DNA from: an uncultured Lachnospiraceae bacterium
GTDB lineage: Bacteria > Bacillota > Clostridia > Lachnospirales > Lachnospiraceae
DNA length: 61,141 nucleotides
Direction: 5' to 3'
NCBI GenBank assembly: GCA_902793335.1
Contig: CADBCZ010000012.1
Span: 1-61,141 of the forward strand
The notes below the pieces were generated by a model. That model made no database searches, had not been told where the DNA came from, and saw only the letters and a list, made by a program, of their open reading frames with translations. The translations under genes and the position numbers were made by a program. Shown here one piece after another: positions 1-8,475 of this stretch. Each line of letters starts with the position of its first letter. Positions within the stretch are counted from its first letter, which is position 1.

Positions 1-35
1 GAACCAGCACTAATTATAACACAGGAGGTTTTTGC

Positions 36-71
36 TTGAAGCTAAAGCTATTTGGGAACACACCTGCATAG
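36..71 (+). other. Possible 11-codon micro-ORF ending in a terminator loop
   Basis: A TTG codon lies 7 bases after a perfect AGGAGG (24-29) and opens a reading frame of 11 codons (MKLKLFGNTPA). Its stop codon falls at the loop of the terminator hairpin at 61-77. It may be a leader or tiny peptide, or the end of a gene or RNA whose 5' part is outside the window. The ribosome site is convincing, but nothing else shows that it is translated. Confidence 0.2.
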
Positions 72-90
72 CAGGTGGTTTATTTTTTTG
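61..90 (+). terminator. Rho-independent terminator
   Basis: CACCTGC (61-67) and GCAGGTG (71-77) form a perfect 7-bp stem with a 3-base loop, followed by a T-rich tract to position 89. It ends whatever plus-strand transcript enters from the left edge. Confidence 0.7.
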
Positions 91-104
91 CTGATACAAT
101 AAGA

Positions 105-134
105 TTAAGCAGGAGACTTTCATCTCCTGCTTAA
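105..134 (-). terminator. Hairpin downstream of the GNAT gene
   Basis: TTAAGCAGGAGA (105-116) and TCTCCTGCTTAA (123-134) make a perfect 12-bp stem with a 6-base loop, 19 bp past the stop of the minus-strand acetyltransferase gene. The T-tract on the minus side is poor, so it is a likely but not textbook terminator. Confidence 0.55.
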
Positions 135-152
135 ACCCCTTATGCTATCTGT

Positions 153-737
153 TTAAAATATTTGTCCAGGAAGCTTAAGCTTCTCCTTATAAGGAAACTC
201 CTTGTCGAATTCCTCAACGTCAGAATCTTCAACGTAATATCCTTTTGGTGTCTGATATACTCCTGTAATTTCATCAAGATATCCCGGTATCAATTCCTTG
301 CACAGAAAAAACGAAGCATCTGCATCTTCAGGCAGATCATGATATCTGATACCAAAATTTGAGGAATAATCAAATCCACTCTTACCATATCCCCTACGTT
401 TGAGTGAAGGAGTAATACAAATAGGTCCCATAGTAAGTACCGGTATTGTCCTTCCGTCATCAGCCTCGATAACAGTCCTCATGAACATATTCTGCCCAAT
501 CAGTTCACTATCCTTGCAGTCAGATGTGTTAAATTCCACGTCGTTCTGATTCTTGTTAAGATACATAACAAAATCAAGTTCACCGACAAAAGCCGGATCC
601 TCTCTTAATACATTAATCACATAATGCTCGCTGCATCCGGGACGATAAACATTCCAGAACGATTCTCTTATAAGGTTTTCTACTTCTCTGTAATCTTCTT
701 TCTTTTCTAAACAAATTGTAATATTATTTTTATTCAT
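153..737 (-). CDS. GNAT family N-acetyltransferase
   Basis: A 194-aa cytosolic protein of the GCN5-related acetyltransferase fold, which moves an acetyl group from acetyl-CoA to an unidentified small molecule or amine. The acetyl-CoA pyrophosphate loop is visible at residues 113-120 (KRRGYGKS, fitting the R/Q-x-x-G-x-G/A pattern), preceded by a beta-4-like strand (TMGPICITP, 102-110). The C-terminal 55 residues are acidic and aromatic-rich. The start is supported by a GAGAGG ribosome site 5 bases upstream. The gene is monocistronic, between a 3' hairpin at 105-134 and a 284-bp upstream spacer in which I find no gene, only a short inverted repeat (TGCTCGT/ACGAGCA, 774-794). The family is secure; the substrate is unknown. 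Confidence 0.75.
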   Translation of the reverse strand: MNKNNITICLEKKEDYREVENLIRESFWNVYRPGCSEHYVINVLREDPAFVGELDFVMYLNKNQNDVEFNTSDCKDSELIGQNMFMRTVIEADDGRTIPVLTMGPICITPSLKRRGYGKSGFDYSSNFGIRYHDLPEDADASFFLCKELIPGYLDEITGVYQTPKGYYVEDSDVEEFDKEFPYKEKLKLPGQIF

Positions 738-1021
738 ATTTACCTCTCAATTCTGCTTTAAGTCTGCGCTATTTGCTCGTCAATCATACGAGCAGTGCCT
801 CCTAAAACTTATAATTTTAATCGTCTTTCTTTATACGTCTGTGAGAGGTTTTCACTGATTGTCTGCAAAACCTCCCGGTTATGCTACAATCTCCATTCTT
901 CTTATGATTTTCATATGGCATTCTCCTTATTAATCATTTTTTATCAGGCAATTACGAAACTCATATTTGCTATGTAATAATATGTACAGAGCAAAAAAAG
1001 ATAAAATAGTTAAGTAATTAT

Positions 1022-1702
1022 CTAATGTTTTTTCCCAAACAACATATCCGCAGCCTTTTCCAACTCTCTTCGTTCCTGCGAATCATCATACCCGCTCTCC
1101 TTATCATCAACCCCCTTTACAATATCCTGACAGAACAGTCCGTCACGGTTACAATAAAAATAAAGTTTTCTAACACCATTTATCTTAAATCTCGCCTCTG
1201 CATTTCCCTCAGGATACAGCTTCACCATCTGCATACGATTCGAAGACGCCGCGGCAATAAAAGATATATAATGTGTTTTGGTCATATCGTGATCAACCCT
1301 TACATAATACTCATCCTCAACTTTTTCAATGAAAATCATATGTTTCTCATCACTTGGCTCCGGTTCTGACGGTAATAAGAAAATGCCATGACAGTGAATA
1401 ACCGATTCACCCATACCATGAATGACATTTCCACAAACCGGACACACATAAAATTTCGAACGCATCATGTTAGCTGATACATTAGAATTTTTTATCTGAT
1501 TACCCGATATTAACTCCGGCACGGATATATCAAACGCATCTGCTATGCTCTCCAAAAGCGTTATATCAGGATAACCCTTTGCTGTTTCCCATTTAGAAAC
1601 AGTCTTGTCACTGACACCTAAAATCTCAGCCAGCTGAAGCTGGGTCATATTTTTCTGTTCCCTCAAACTCCGTATTGTTGTTCCTGTAATATACCTGTTC
1701 AT
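1022..1702 (-). CDS. XRE-type HTH regulator fused to a desulfoferrodoxin-like domain
   Basis: A 226-aa two-part protein. Residues 9-62 are a Cro/CI helix-turn-helix (MTQLQLAEILGVSDKTVSKW region) that should bind DNA. Residues 83-190 follow the layout of a 2Fe superoxide reductase. The rubredoxin-like part has C87-x2-C90 and C104-H105 where the family usually has CC. The catalytic part has K120-H121, H138, H144, C184 and D187, at spacings matching the active-site Lys, three of the four His and the Cys of desulfoferrodoxin. The position of the fourth iron ligand, usually His, is Asp187 here. A charged tail ends the protein. AGGAGG stands just before the ATG. Inference: a transcription factor that senses superoxide, oxygen or iron through a modified mononuclear iron site. 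It could also be a structural relic with no metal. Targets are unknown; no stress gene is adjacent. Confidence 0.72.
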   Translation of the reverse strand: MNRYITGTTIRSLREQKNMTQLQLAEILGVSDKTVSKWETAKGYPDITLLESIADAFDISVPELISGNQIKNSNVSANMMRSKFYVCPVCGNVIHGMGESVIHCHGIFLLPSEPEPSDEKHMIFIEKVEDEYYVRVDHDMTKTHYISFIAAASSNRMQMVKLYPEGNAEARFKINGVRKLYFYCNRDGLFCQDIVKGVDDKESGYDDSQERRELEKAADMLFGKKH

Positions 1703-1789
1703 CTTAAAGCCCTCCTATTATGATCATTTCCATAAACAGATGATATAACAGTTACAATCATCTAACAACCTACGGAAAGTAGATTTATA

Positions 1790-2740
1790 TTATGTCAACT
1801 TCTTTGCGAAATTACCATCTATGCGAACGCCTTCCATTTCGACAATAAATGCCGTTGGATCATAACTTTTAATAATTGCCCTTAATCGACTCACCTCAAA
1901 TTTGCTGACATATATAATAAACATCTTCACCGGCTGTCCGGTAAATATTCCGTTAGCATTTATCTCAGTCATGCCTCTGCTAAGTCTTCCCATAACCTCT
2001 ATTTCCATCGGTTTGGTATCCTCTAACTTGGTTATCACAGTAACCTGACTACTTATATTCTGAGTATGAATCTTATCGGCAGCAATTGAGCAAAACACTG
2101 AATAGATCAAGGAGTAAATGACCGTTGGTGTATCAAACATAAACATCATGACTGCATAAAGTACTACATTTGCAGCAAGACCAATTTGACCAACACTTCC
2201 TTTACCCTTAATCATTACAATCAGCATTCCTATTATATTCATTCCACCATCACAGGCACCCATCCACAAGATAATACCAATACCTGCACCACAGATAAGG
2301 CCTGCCACTATTGTATTTGAAAGTCTGTCCTCTAATATCAAGCTTGTAGGAATCGGGATAACCGAAAGTAAAATTGTTATCGCTGTCACTGCAAAAACAG
2401 TCTTAATAATGAAGCGTTTTCGCATCTTCTTCGCAGCGATAATAAGTCCCGGAACATTCATAAGATAGTAAAATATACCGGATACATTAAATCCTCCGAA
2501 AGTAATTCCGGCTCTTGCCAACAATTCCTGCAACAGCTGTGCAAATCCCATAAAACCACCGGAATATAAGTGCAGCGGACGCAGGAAACAATTAAGTCCG
2601 ATAGAATATACCAAAGCCCCAAGTAATATTACAGGAAATTTCAAACTCTCCTTCATAAAAGCCTTAGTTCCCTGATCATTTCTTGCAATCTTCTCTTCCT
2701 CTTTAACAACAAGCTCTTCAACTGATTGTTCTTTCTTCAT
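1790..2740 (-). CDS. YitT family membrane protein (DUF161/DUF2179)
   Basis: Polytopic membrane protein of about 316 aa. A charged N-terminal cytoplasmic tail (~40 residues, rich in E and K) precedes about five or six hydrophobic segments (residues ~35-225). A C-terminal soluble domain of the DUF2179 type follows (ITKLEDTKPMEIEVMGRLSR through ..FIVEMEGVRIDG). The family is widespread in Firmicutes and of uncertain transport function. I place the start at the ATG at 2740 because AAGGA sits 7 bases upstream; an in-frame TTG 6 bases earlier is less well placed. It is the last gene before the XRE/Dfx regulator and sits 28-35 bp after the XRE/DUF2975 pair, so it may share that transcript. Confidence 0.8.
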   Translation of the reverse strand: MKKEQSVEELVVKEEEKIARNDQGTKAFMKESLKFPVILLGALVYSIGLNCFLRPLHLYSGGFMGFAQLLQELLARAGITFGGFNVSGIFYYLMNVPGLIIAAKKMRKRFIIKTVFAVTAITILLSVIPIPTSLILEDRLSNTIVAGLICGAGIGIILWMGACDGGMNIIGMLIVMIKGKGSVGQIGLAANVVLYAVMMFMFDTPTVIYSLIYSVFCSIAADKIHTQNISSQVTVITKLEDTKPMEIEVMGRLSRGMTEINANGIFTGQPVKMFIIYVSKFEVSRLRAIIKSYDPTAFIVEMEGVRIDGNFAKKLT

Positions 2741-2774
2741 GGGCAATTCCTTTCAGAACGATTTCATTTCCTTC

Positions 2775-2987
2775 TCATTGCTTATCATCATACTCCAATA
2801 TATCTCCGGGCTGACAATGCAACACCTCACATATTGACTCCAAAGTCGAAAAACGTATTGCACTTATTCTTCCATTCTTCATCTTAGACAGGTTAACATT
2901 TGAAACTCCAACCATCTCAGAAAGCTCTGCTAAAGACATCTTTCTGTCAGCCATTACGCGGTCTAATCTCAAAACAATCTTCCCCAT
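2775..2987 (-). CDS. Small XRE/YozG-type HTH regulator paired with DUF2975 protein
   Basis: A 70-aa single-domain Cro/CI-type DNA-binding protein. The helix-turn-helix covers residues ~17-45 (LAELSEMVGVSNVNLSKMK), followed by the conserved ending CQPGDILEY seen in YozG-like regulators. The start has AAGGAGG at good distance. It lies 11 bp downstream of the DUF2975 membrane protein gene, an arrangement common in Firmicutes. The pair is presumed to act together, with the membrane protein antagonising or modulating the regulator, and the regulator probably controls its own operon through the promoter at 3721-3760. Confidence 0.8.
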   Translation of the reverse strand: MGKIVLRLDRVMADRKMSLAELSEMVGVSNVNLSKMKNGRISAIRFSTLESICEVLHCQPGDILEYDDKQ

Positions 2988-2998
2988 AACAGACCTCC

Positions 2999-3628
2999 TT
3001 ATAATGTCTCATCCGACTGGATTCGAAGCAGCTTTCCGTAATCCATGATTGTATATACAGCCCATGTGGTAATCCCCAATAATACCGCAAATCCAATTCC
3101 GGATGTCATCGCAATTATAACCGTTAATATGATCATAGATGTAAGTATTCTCTTCGGAACATTATCAGCAAAAGGATTACCCTCTTTTAATATTATATCA
3201 AAAACTGTTGAAATGAGCCATACCGCAAATGTCAAAATTAAACAAATTAGTGATGCACCCAATAGATATATTCCTATAACAAGTGAATAAGAATCTTTGT
3301 TATCATCAAAAAACTTCTGCAATGACGGAACTGATGATTCAAGTTCGAGATTATCTGATAACTCAACATCTCCATCATCAATAGAACCAATCTTAAACCC
3401 ACCTATTGAAAAGTCTTTCTTAAATGAACATGTTTCAGTCTTGTTCAATATACCTGTTTTAATCTTATCGTCCATGTCCTTACGGTCAGCAATCAGCACA
3501 ATTCCTGAAATTAATGTTAGAACGGTTGCTACCATAAAAATCATGAAAATAACCTTAGAACAAACCTTTGCAACCTTACAGCTCTTAATAACTTTTTCTA
3601 ATTTGATATTCTCATCATTGACATCCAA
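2999..3628 (-). CDS. DUF2975 membrane protein
   Basis: Protein of 209 aa with four predicted membrane segments (residues ~25-47, ~118-140, and two in the C-terminal third ending near 195) and an extracytoplasmic loop of about 60 residues after the first. This topology and the downstream small XRE gene identify the DUF2975 family. Function is unestablished; members are assumed to be partners of the adjacent regulator. The start is a TTG eight bases after AGGAG; no better ATG exists in this frame. First gene of the operon read from the promoter at 3721-3749. Confidence 0.72.
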   Translation of the reverse strand: MDVNDENIKLEKVIKSCKVAKVCSKVIFMIFMVATVLTLISGIVLIADRKDMDDKIKTGILNKTETCSFKKDFSIGGFKIGSIDDGDVELSDNLELESSVPSLQKFFDDNKDSYSLVIGIYLLGASLICLILTFAVWLISTVFDIILKEGNPFADNVPKRILTSMIILTVIIAMTSGIGFAVLLGITTWAVYTIMDYGKLLRIQSDETL

Positions 3629-3720
3629 AATATATTCTCCTTCCGATAATCAAAATTATTCAAGATATATGCTACAACAAAGCTTGATACATCGCGCGTT
3701 ATATCTGCTTCGTTGTATAG

Positions 3721-3760
3721 AGAATATCACACCACCTTATCTTTGTCAATAATTAATTAT
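3721..3760 (-). promoter_or_regulatory. Sigma-A promoter with palindrome, XRE/DUF2975 operon
   Basis: On the minus strand a perfect -35 TTGACA (3744-3749) is followed after exactly 17 bp by TATTCT (3721-3726). A 12-bp palindrome, ATAATTAATTAT (3749-3760), abuts the -35 box. Just upstream are two TTATCGT copies (about 3758-3771). These are candidate operators for the XRE protein of the operon. Confidence 0.65.
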
Positions 3761-3812
3761 CGTTTATCGTTAATCTTTTATCTATATTCATAAACATAGA
3801 TAAAACAACAGT

Positions 3813-3836
3813 CGTAATGTGAACCGTAATGTGAAC
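3813..3836. repeat. Two tandem 12-bp repeats (CGTAATGTGAAC)
   Basis: CGTAATGTGAAC occurs twice back to back, between the permease terminator and the XRE/DUF2975 promoter. It could be an upstream regulatory site or a simple slippage product. No further copies follow, so it is not an array. Confidence 0.6.
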
Positions 3837-3840
3837 AATA

Positions 3841-3886
3841 AAAAGAGCTATCCAGCAATAAAACATTGAAGAACAGCTCTATAACT
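3841..3886 (-). terminator. Bulged terminator after the ABC permease gene
   Basis: AGAGCT arms (3846-3851 and about 3877-3882) with an internal CAAT/ATTG stem form an imperfect hairpin. It is followed on the minus strand by TTTTTATT, 28 bp downstream of the permease stop. Confidence 0.55.
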
Positions 3887-3913
3887 GACTATATATTTAT
3901 TACTCTACATACA

Positions 3914-6517
3914 TTATTCAACCCTTAGTCTGTCAACAACACTCACCCTGCACATACGAGCATATACCAACAATGGTATAAGTGCTACAAGCACACCTAT
4001 TATCGGCAAGCATATAAGCACCGGCGTAATTGTAAACTGCCATGAAAACATTGCCATTCCATTCATAAACGCTTTAATCGCTGTGATGTTTAAAAGTATT
4101 GATACTACTATTGAAAACAGCGACGTCCAGACAAAGTAACGCAGTCCTTCTTTCATAAGCTTTATCTTCTGCTGTTTTCCGGTCATTCCAACAGCCTCAA
4201 GTACAGCAAGTTCCCTTGCACGAACAATTATCGATGATATCATGGTATTAGCAAAATTAAGGAGTCCAATTATTCCAAGTATAAATGAAAGAGTAAATCC
4301 TACCACTTTTAGCATGTCACTAAATGACTTATACTCTTCAAGTACCGTATTCTTTGAATTGTATTTCATATCCGGATTGATAGAACTGGTATAATTATCT
4401 ATCCATTTTTCAAACTCTACCTCCTGATCATCCTTTACATCAACCAAAGTACGCATAGGATTTCTATCTCCATTTAAATTCAGGAATTCATCCTCAGGCA
4501 AGATATAATCACATTGAAATTCACCAAACGACTGAAATCTTATTGCATATGGTATCTTTACTACAGCATAAACCTCATATTCCTTAGTAGGTTCGTTATC
4601 ATAATTAGGTATTTCAAATTCCTCTCCACTCATTCCATATGCTGTATCGTAGGTCACATACTTCTCATCACGACTTCCCACTTGAATTACTTCACCGGGT
4701 TCAAAGTAAGGAATACAAATATCATCATCATAATCTTTGCAACATGTTGTAAGTACATAATTACCCGAATTAAATTTGTCCCAATCAAGTTTGTCACTAC
4801 CATCCGCTGTTTTAACCACTTCAAGCTTATCAAATATCATTTTGCTGATTCCATAAGTAGCACCATCCAATTCCTTTTCACTATTTCTCATATCCAAATA
4901 CTCATCAGCCGTCGGTATTCCATTTACCCCGGTATACATTTCATTAATCTCACTCAAAAACCTCTCATTAGAAAGAATTCTCTCTTGTATCTTCTTCCAA
5001 CTCTCATCATCCATAAGATGATAGTCATCAAAAATATACACATTTCCAACATCCTGTACTTCCGGTCTTTCTTTTAATTCCGAAATAAAATCTGTTGTCA
5101 CTCCATCCAAAATCTTATCAGTAGAAGCAATTCCCGGATTATCAAGCGTTGCATTCTGCACAGAATAATCAGAAACAATCATCTGTTCAATATACTTATC
5201 CATAGAGAACCCTTTAGCCATAGAAAATACTGAATTAAGAATCACCAGTGCAAGAGATAATGAAAGAACCACTACACGTCCCTTCTTACTCTTTCTTCCC
5301 GCATCTTCATTTTCTCTTGTTCTTAAAGCCTCGATTGGCGATACACTTCCTGCTTTCTTACAAGGTCTGTTAGCACTGAATATTACAGTAGCATAAGTAA
5401 ATGCTGCCGAAACAAGAATTGTCAATATATTGACATGAACCTGACCTTTTCCCACATTCGCTGAATTCATCTGGTTAGAAATCATAGGAAGCAGGCACAT
5501 TCCAACAAAAATTCCAGGTAGTATTCCAAGAGGAATACCTATTACCGAAACGATTCTTGCACGTTTTTTCACAACTTTTTTAAGTTGCTTAGTTGTAGTT
5601 CCAATAGTCTTTAATAGTCCATACTCTCTTATGTCAGAGATAACATTTATATAGAAAATATTATAAATGATAAGATAACCTGCAAGGAAAATCGTAAACA
5701 GCATTATTCCCACCAAAACCATGGTTTCCGCATCAAAGCTTCCTCCTACATAAGCCCAGTTAATACCATAGTCAACATCTTCTCTTATTCCTGTACGCTT
5801 TATAAGACCGTCTATCTTTTTCTCAAGACCAAAAGAGTTACCGAAATTAAAATCAGCCATAATCCAGCCAACATAATCATTATACGCAGTCTCAGGCAAT
5901 ATCGTTGTCTTAATTGGTGCATATTTTTCCTGAAATTCTTTTGAAACCAATAGCATCTGAGACGCATTAATAACATCACCTGTATAATATCCCGATACAA
6001 TAAAGTCGTCTGTTATCTCCTGTCCTCCTATATTTATACTTAATTTCACCTTGCTTCCAACCTCTACAGGTACTCCCAATTTCTGAAGAACAAGGTCACT
6101 GGTCACTATCTCATTTTCCTTTTTGGGCATACTGCCTTCCTCAGGATAGCAAAAACCTCCCTTTGCATTCTCATCTTCGCTGTAATTGACCTCTGTGCGA
6201 AGTTTGTTAAGTTCTTTGTTCGTGACATCTCCAACAGTAATTCTATATGATATATCCTTAATAGCCGGATCATCTTTTACCATATCATACTCTTTTTGGG
6301 TTAAATACTTTAATCCGGCATGGCTACTGCCACCCACCTGACGCATTGTAGACAACTGCATCTCCTTAACCGTACTTCCACCTATGGTAAACAACGCTGT
6401 AAAAAGCAAAGATGTAAGCGCAACTGCAAAGATTAATATCACATATTTTTTGATATTTGTTGTAATTCCACTAAGCGAGATTTTTCTAATCGCCTTCTTA
6501 TTATTAACATTCAACAT
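3914..6517 (-). CDS. FtsX-type ABC transporter permease (large, two FtsX domains)
   Basis: An 867-aa inner-membrane permease. One hydrophobic helix near residues 25-50 precedes a ~200-aa extracytoplasmic domain. Three helices form the first FtsX domain (~265-395, ending before SPIEALRTRENED), then another helix (~415-435), a second large extracytoplasmic domain (~440-720) and three C-terminal helices with the FtsX motif ARELAVLEAVGMTGKQ. This is the Bce/MacB-like layout used to expel or sense peptide antibiotics and lipoproteins. It follows its ATPase (6626-7285) and the two-component system, a standard peptide-resistance arrangement. A GGAGG site precedes the ATG. The substrate is unknown. 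Confidence 0.82.
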   Translation of the reverse strand: MLNVNNKKAIRKISLSGITTNIKKYVILIFAVALTSLLFTALFTIGGSTVKEMQLSTMRQVGGSSHAGLKYLTQKEYDMVKDDPAIKDISYRITVGDVTNKELNKLRTEVNYSEDENAKGGFCYPEEGSMPKKENEIVTSDLVLQKLGVPVEVGSKVKLSINIGGQEITDDFIVSGYYTGDVINASQMLLVSKEFQEKYAPIKTTILPETAYNDYVGWIMADFNFGNSFGLEKKIDGLIKRTGIREDVDYGINWAYVGGSFDAETMVLVGIMLFTIFLAGYLIIYNIFYINVISDIREYGLLKTIGTTTKQLKKVVKKRARIVSVIGIPLGILPGIFVGMCLLPMISNQMNSANVGKGQVHVNILTILVSAAFTYATVIFSANRPCKKAGSVSPIEALRTRENEDAGRKSKKGRVVVLSLSLALVILNSVFSMAKGFSMDKYIEQMIVSDYSVQNATLDNPGIASTDKILDGVTTDFISELKERPEVQDVGNVYIFDDYHLMDDESWKKIQERILSNERFLSEINEMYTGVNGIPTADEYLDMRNSEKELDGATYGISKMIFDKLEVVKTADGSDKLDWDKFNSGNYVLTTCCKDYDDDICIPYFEPGEVIQVGSRDEKYVTYDTAYGMSGEEFEIPNYDNEPTKEYEVYAVVKIPYAIRFQSFGEFQCDYILPEDEFLNLNGDRNPMRTLVDVKDDQEVEFEKWIDNYTSSINPDMKYNSKNTVLEEYKSFSDMLKVVGFTLSFILGIIGLLNFANTMISSIIVRARELAVLEAVGMTGKQQKIKLMKEGLRYFVWTSLFSIVVSILLNITAIKAFMNGMAMFSWQFTITPVLICLPIIGVLVALIPLLVYARMCRVSVVDRLRVE

Positions 6518-6625
6518 TAATGATTTTCCTCCATTATAATGAATCCCTATTAACCATTTCGTTTACTTGCTCATTAAGAACACCCACTTTAGCTCTTCGT
6601 AAATACCTTAATTAACTTCAAAAAA

Positions 6626-7285
6626 TCACACTATCCTTCCATCTTCAATTCTTACAATCCTGTCTGCCATCTGTGCAATCTCTTCATCATGTGTAATCAT
6701 TACTATAGTCTGCTTAAATTTCTGGCCTGTCGTTTTAAGAAGTCCAAGCACATCCTGACTTGTCTTAGAATCAAGATTACCCGTCGGTTCATCAGCCAGA
6801 AGAATTGCAGGTTTTGTAGCTAAGGCTCTTGCAATCGCGACTCTCTGTTGCTGTCCACCCGAAAGTTTACCCGGATATGTGTCTAATTTCCCTGCAATTC
6901 CAAGAGAAGCAACCACACTGCCAATATAATCCTTGTCAACCTTACACCCATCCAACTCAAGAGGTAAAATGATGTTGTCATATACCTTAAGTGAAGGTAC
7001 AAGATTGAAGCTTTGAAAAACAAAACCAATCTTTCTTCTCCTGAATATGCAAAGTGCATCACCCTTAAGTTCAGATATATCCTTATCGTCTATTATTATC
7101 CTTCCGGAAGTTGGATTATCCAGACCGCCAAGCATATGCAGCAAGGTTGATTTACCACTTCCGCTTGTACCTACTATACTGACAAACTCTCCTCTATATA
7201 CCGAGAGGCTCACACCGTCTAATGCCTTAACCTGCGCCTCTCCTTCTCCGTAATATTTTTTCAAATCCATCGCCTGTAATATCAT
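6626..7285 (-). CDS. ABC transporter ATP-binding protein (MacB/BceA-like)
   Basis: A 219-aa ATPase that powers the FtsX permease encoded 108 bp downstream. Walker A is at 39-47 (GTSGSGKST), the Q-loop near 91 ([10 protein letters not shown]), the signature at 141-149 (LSGGQQQRV), Walker B at 162-167 (LLADEP) and the H-loop at MITHDEEIA. The DEPTGNLDS sequence is characteristic of the MacB/LolD/BceA branch. The length is normal and the GGAGG start is clear. A terminator hairpin (7373-7393) and a GGAAT palindrome (7345-7358) separate it from the kinase gene, so the ATPase and permease probably have their own promoter, plausibly driven by the response regulator. Confidence 0.9.
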   Translation of the reverse strand: MILQAMDLKKYYGEGEAQVKALDGVSLSVYRGEFVSIVGTSGSGKSTLLHMLGGLDNPTSGRIIIDDKDISELKGDALCIFRRRKIGFVFQSFNLVPSLKVYDNIILPLELDGCKVDKDYIGSVVASLGIAGKLDTYPGKLSGGQQQRVAIARALATKPAILLADEPTGNLDSKTSQDVLGLLKTTGQKFKQTIVMITHDEEIAQMADRIVRIEDGRIV

Positions 7286-7344
7286 AATAGACCTCCATGT
7301 TGTATATATTTAATAATCAGTTAAATGTTCGATTATATATTATA

Positions 7345-7358
7345 GGAATGTCAATTCC
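7345..7358. promoter_or_regulatory. GGAAT-N4-ATTCC palindrome upstream of the ABC ATPase
   Basis: GGAATGTCAATTCC is a 5-4-5 inverted repeat sitting 60 bp upstream of the ATPase start. On the minus strand it overlaps a TTGACA and precedes two TATAAT-like hexamers. It is a candidate binding site for the OmpR-type regulator encoded upstream. I could not assign a -35/-10 pair of normal spacing, so the promoter is unresolved. Confidence 0.35.
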
Positions 7359-7372
7359 GTAATTATATAAAA

Positions 7373-7393
7373 GAGCAGTATCTCTACTGCCCC
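7373..7393 (-). terminator. Terminator after the histidine kinase gene
   Basis: GAGCAGTA (7373-7380) and TACTGCCC (7385-7392) pair with one G-U around a TCTC loop and are followed on the minus strand by CTCTTTTATA. It separates the two-component transcript from the transporter genes. Confidence 0.6.
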
Positions 7394-7487
7394 TAATACT
7401 ATCATACGAATCTTTCTAAATAATTTCTGAAATCTTACAGTTTTGAAAGAATTGCAGTTAAATTATGTAAATTCAAGCAAATCAACC

Positions 7488-8357
7488 TCATCCTCTCCAC
7501 AAATATAATATAAACTCCGAACCCTTATTCTTCTGTGATTTAACCTTGATATATCCATTCTCTCTTTTTAATATTTCTCTTGCAAGATAAAGACCTAGTC
7601 CAACACCTTCTGCATCAGAATTCTCATCACTTCTATAGAACCTGTCAAATATTCTTGCGACTTCCCCTTCTTCAATACCCATACCTTCATCTCGTACGGA
7701 TATCGCGACGTACATCTCATAAGGTATTATCGAAACCGTTATTGTACTTTTTTCAGGTGAATACTTAATTGCATTATCTATTATGTTCGATAGAGCTTCA
7801 CGCGTCCATTTGGTATCAAATAAAGCTTTGTTCGCATTATCCGACATATCACTATCCTTGTCATCAAACAACAGTGTAATCCCGTTCTTATTTGCAGATC
7901 CTTGCATAGAGTCAGTTATTTCTCTTACAAATGAATAAACATCGGCATTTACCGGCTTAACCTCAATTATATTACTCTCAAGCCTTGACATCTTCGTAAG
8001 TGACATGATTAAAAAATCCATCTTTTCCATTTGTGCGTTTATCTGAGAAAGGAGTTTTCTGTCCTCATCAGTAACATCCGGCATATTATTCATTCTTTCC
8101 CCAAGAAGTTCTGAATACAATTTGAGATTCGCCATCGGTGTCTTAGTCTGATGGGAAATGTCAGCTATAAGAGTTTCAAGATTGCTCTTGGTTTCATCAA
8201 GCTGATTCTTTGCAAGCTGTGATGAATGCAAATATCTCTTCCATTTACTTTCAAGTCTCGACAGTTTACTCTCATCATAATCATTTTCAGAAAAAGTACC
8301 ATCCATCGCACTGTCTAACATTTTTTCAATTCGTTCTATCGTCTTATTCCCAAACAT
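7488..8357 (-). CDS. Soluble sensor histidine kinase without membrane segments
   Basis: A 289-aa kinase that should autophosphorylate and pass phosphate to the regulator encoded upstream. The H-box has the phosphorylated His at 69 (DISHQTKTPMANL). The N-box is at 191-200 (NIIDNAIKYS), G1 at 223-228 (DEGMGI), the F-box near 236-241 and G2 at 251-257 (GVGLGLY). Only ~60 residues precede the H-box. They are charged and helical, with no membrane segment or recognisable sensor, so the signal is probably cytoplasmic or arrives through the partner ABC permease, as in Bce-type systems. The start has AAGGA upstream, and I see no in-frame extension, so the lack of a sensor domain is not a start-choice error. 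Confidence 0.86.
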   Translation of the reverse strand: MFGNKTIERIEKMLDSAMDGTFSENDYDESKLSRLESKWKRYLHSSQLAKNQLDETKSNLETLIADISHQTKTPMANLKLYSELLGERMNNMPDVTDEDRKLLSQINAQMEKMDFLIMSLTKMSRLESNIIEVKPVNADVYSFVREITDSMQGSANKNGITLLFDDKDSDMSDNANKALFDTKWTREALSNIIDNAIKYSPEKSTITVSIIPYEMYVAISVRDEGMGIEEGEVARIFDRFYRSDENSDAEGVGLGLYLAREILKRENGYIKVKSQKNKGSEFILYLWRG

Positions 8358-8475
8358 TTGATTTTTTCCTTATACTTAATTATCTACTTACGTGACATAC
8401 TTCCACTAAATTAACACAAATTACACAAAAACCTATTTCTCATAACGCCAGAAGGTTAACTTTGTCACTGTCTTA

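Noticed and set aside
795-977. A 60-codon plus-strand frame in the 738-1021 spacer
   Set aside because: No ribosome site, no recognisable protein features, and a cysteine/phenylalanine-rich composition typical of chance frames in AT-rich spacers.
3813-3836. Start of a CRISPR or other repeat array
   Set aside because: Only two 12-bp units without spacers; no cas genes in the window.
4514-5077. Long plus-strand open frame opposite the ABC permease gene
   Set aside because: It is an antisense shadow of a strongly supported FtsX permease, has no ribosome site and a composition typical of reverse-complement AT-rich coding DNA.
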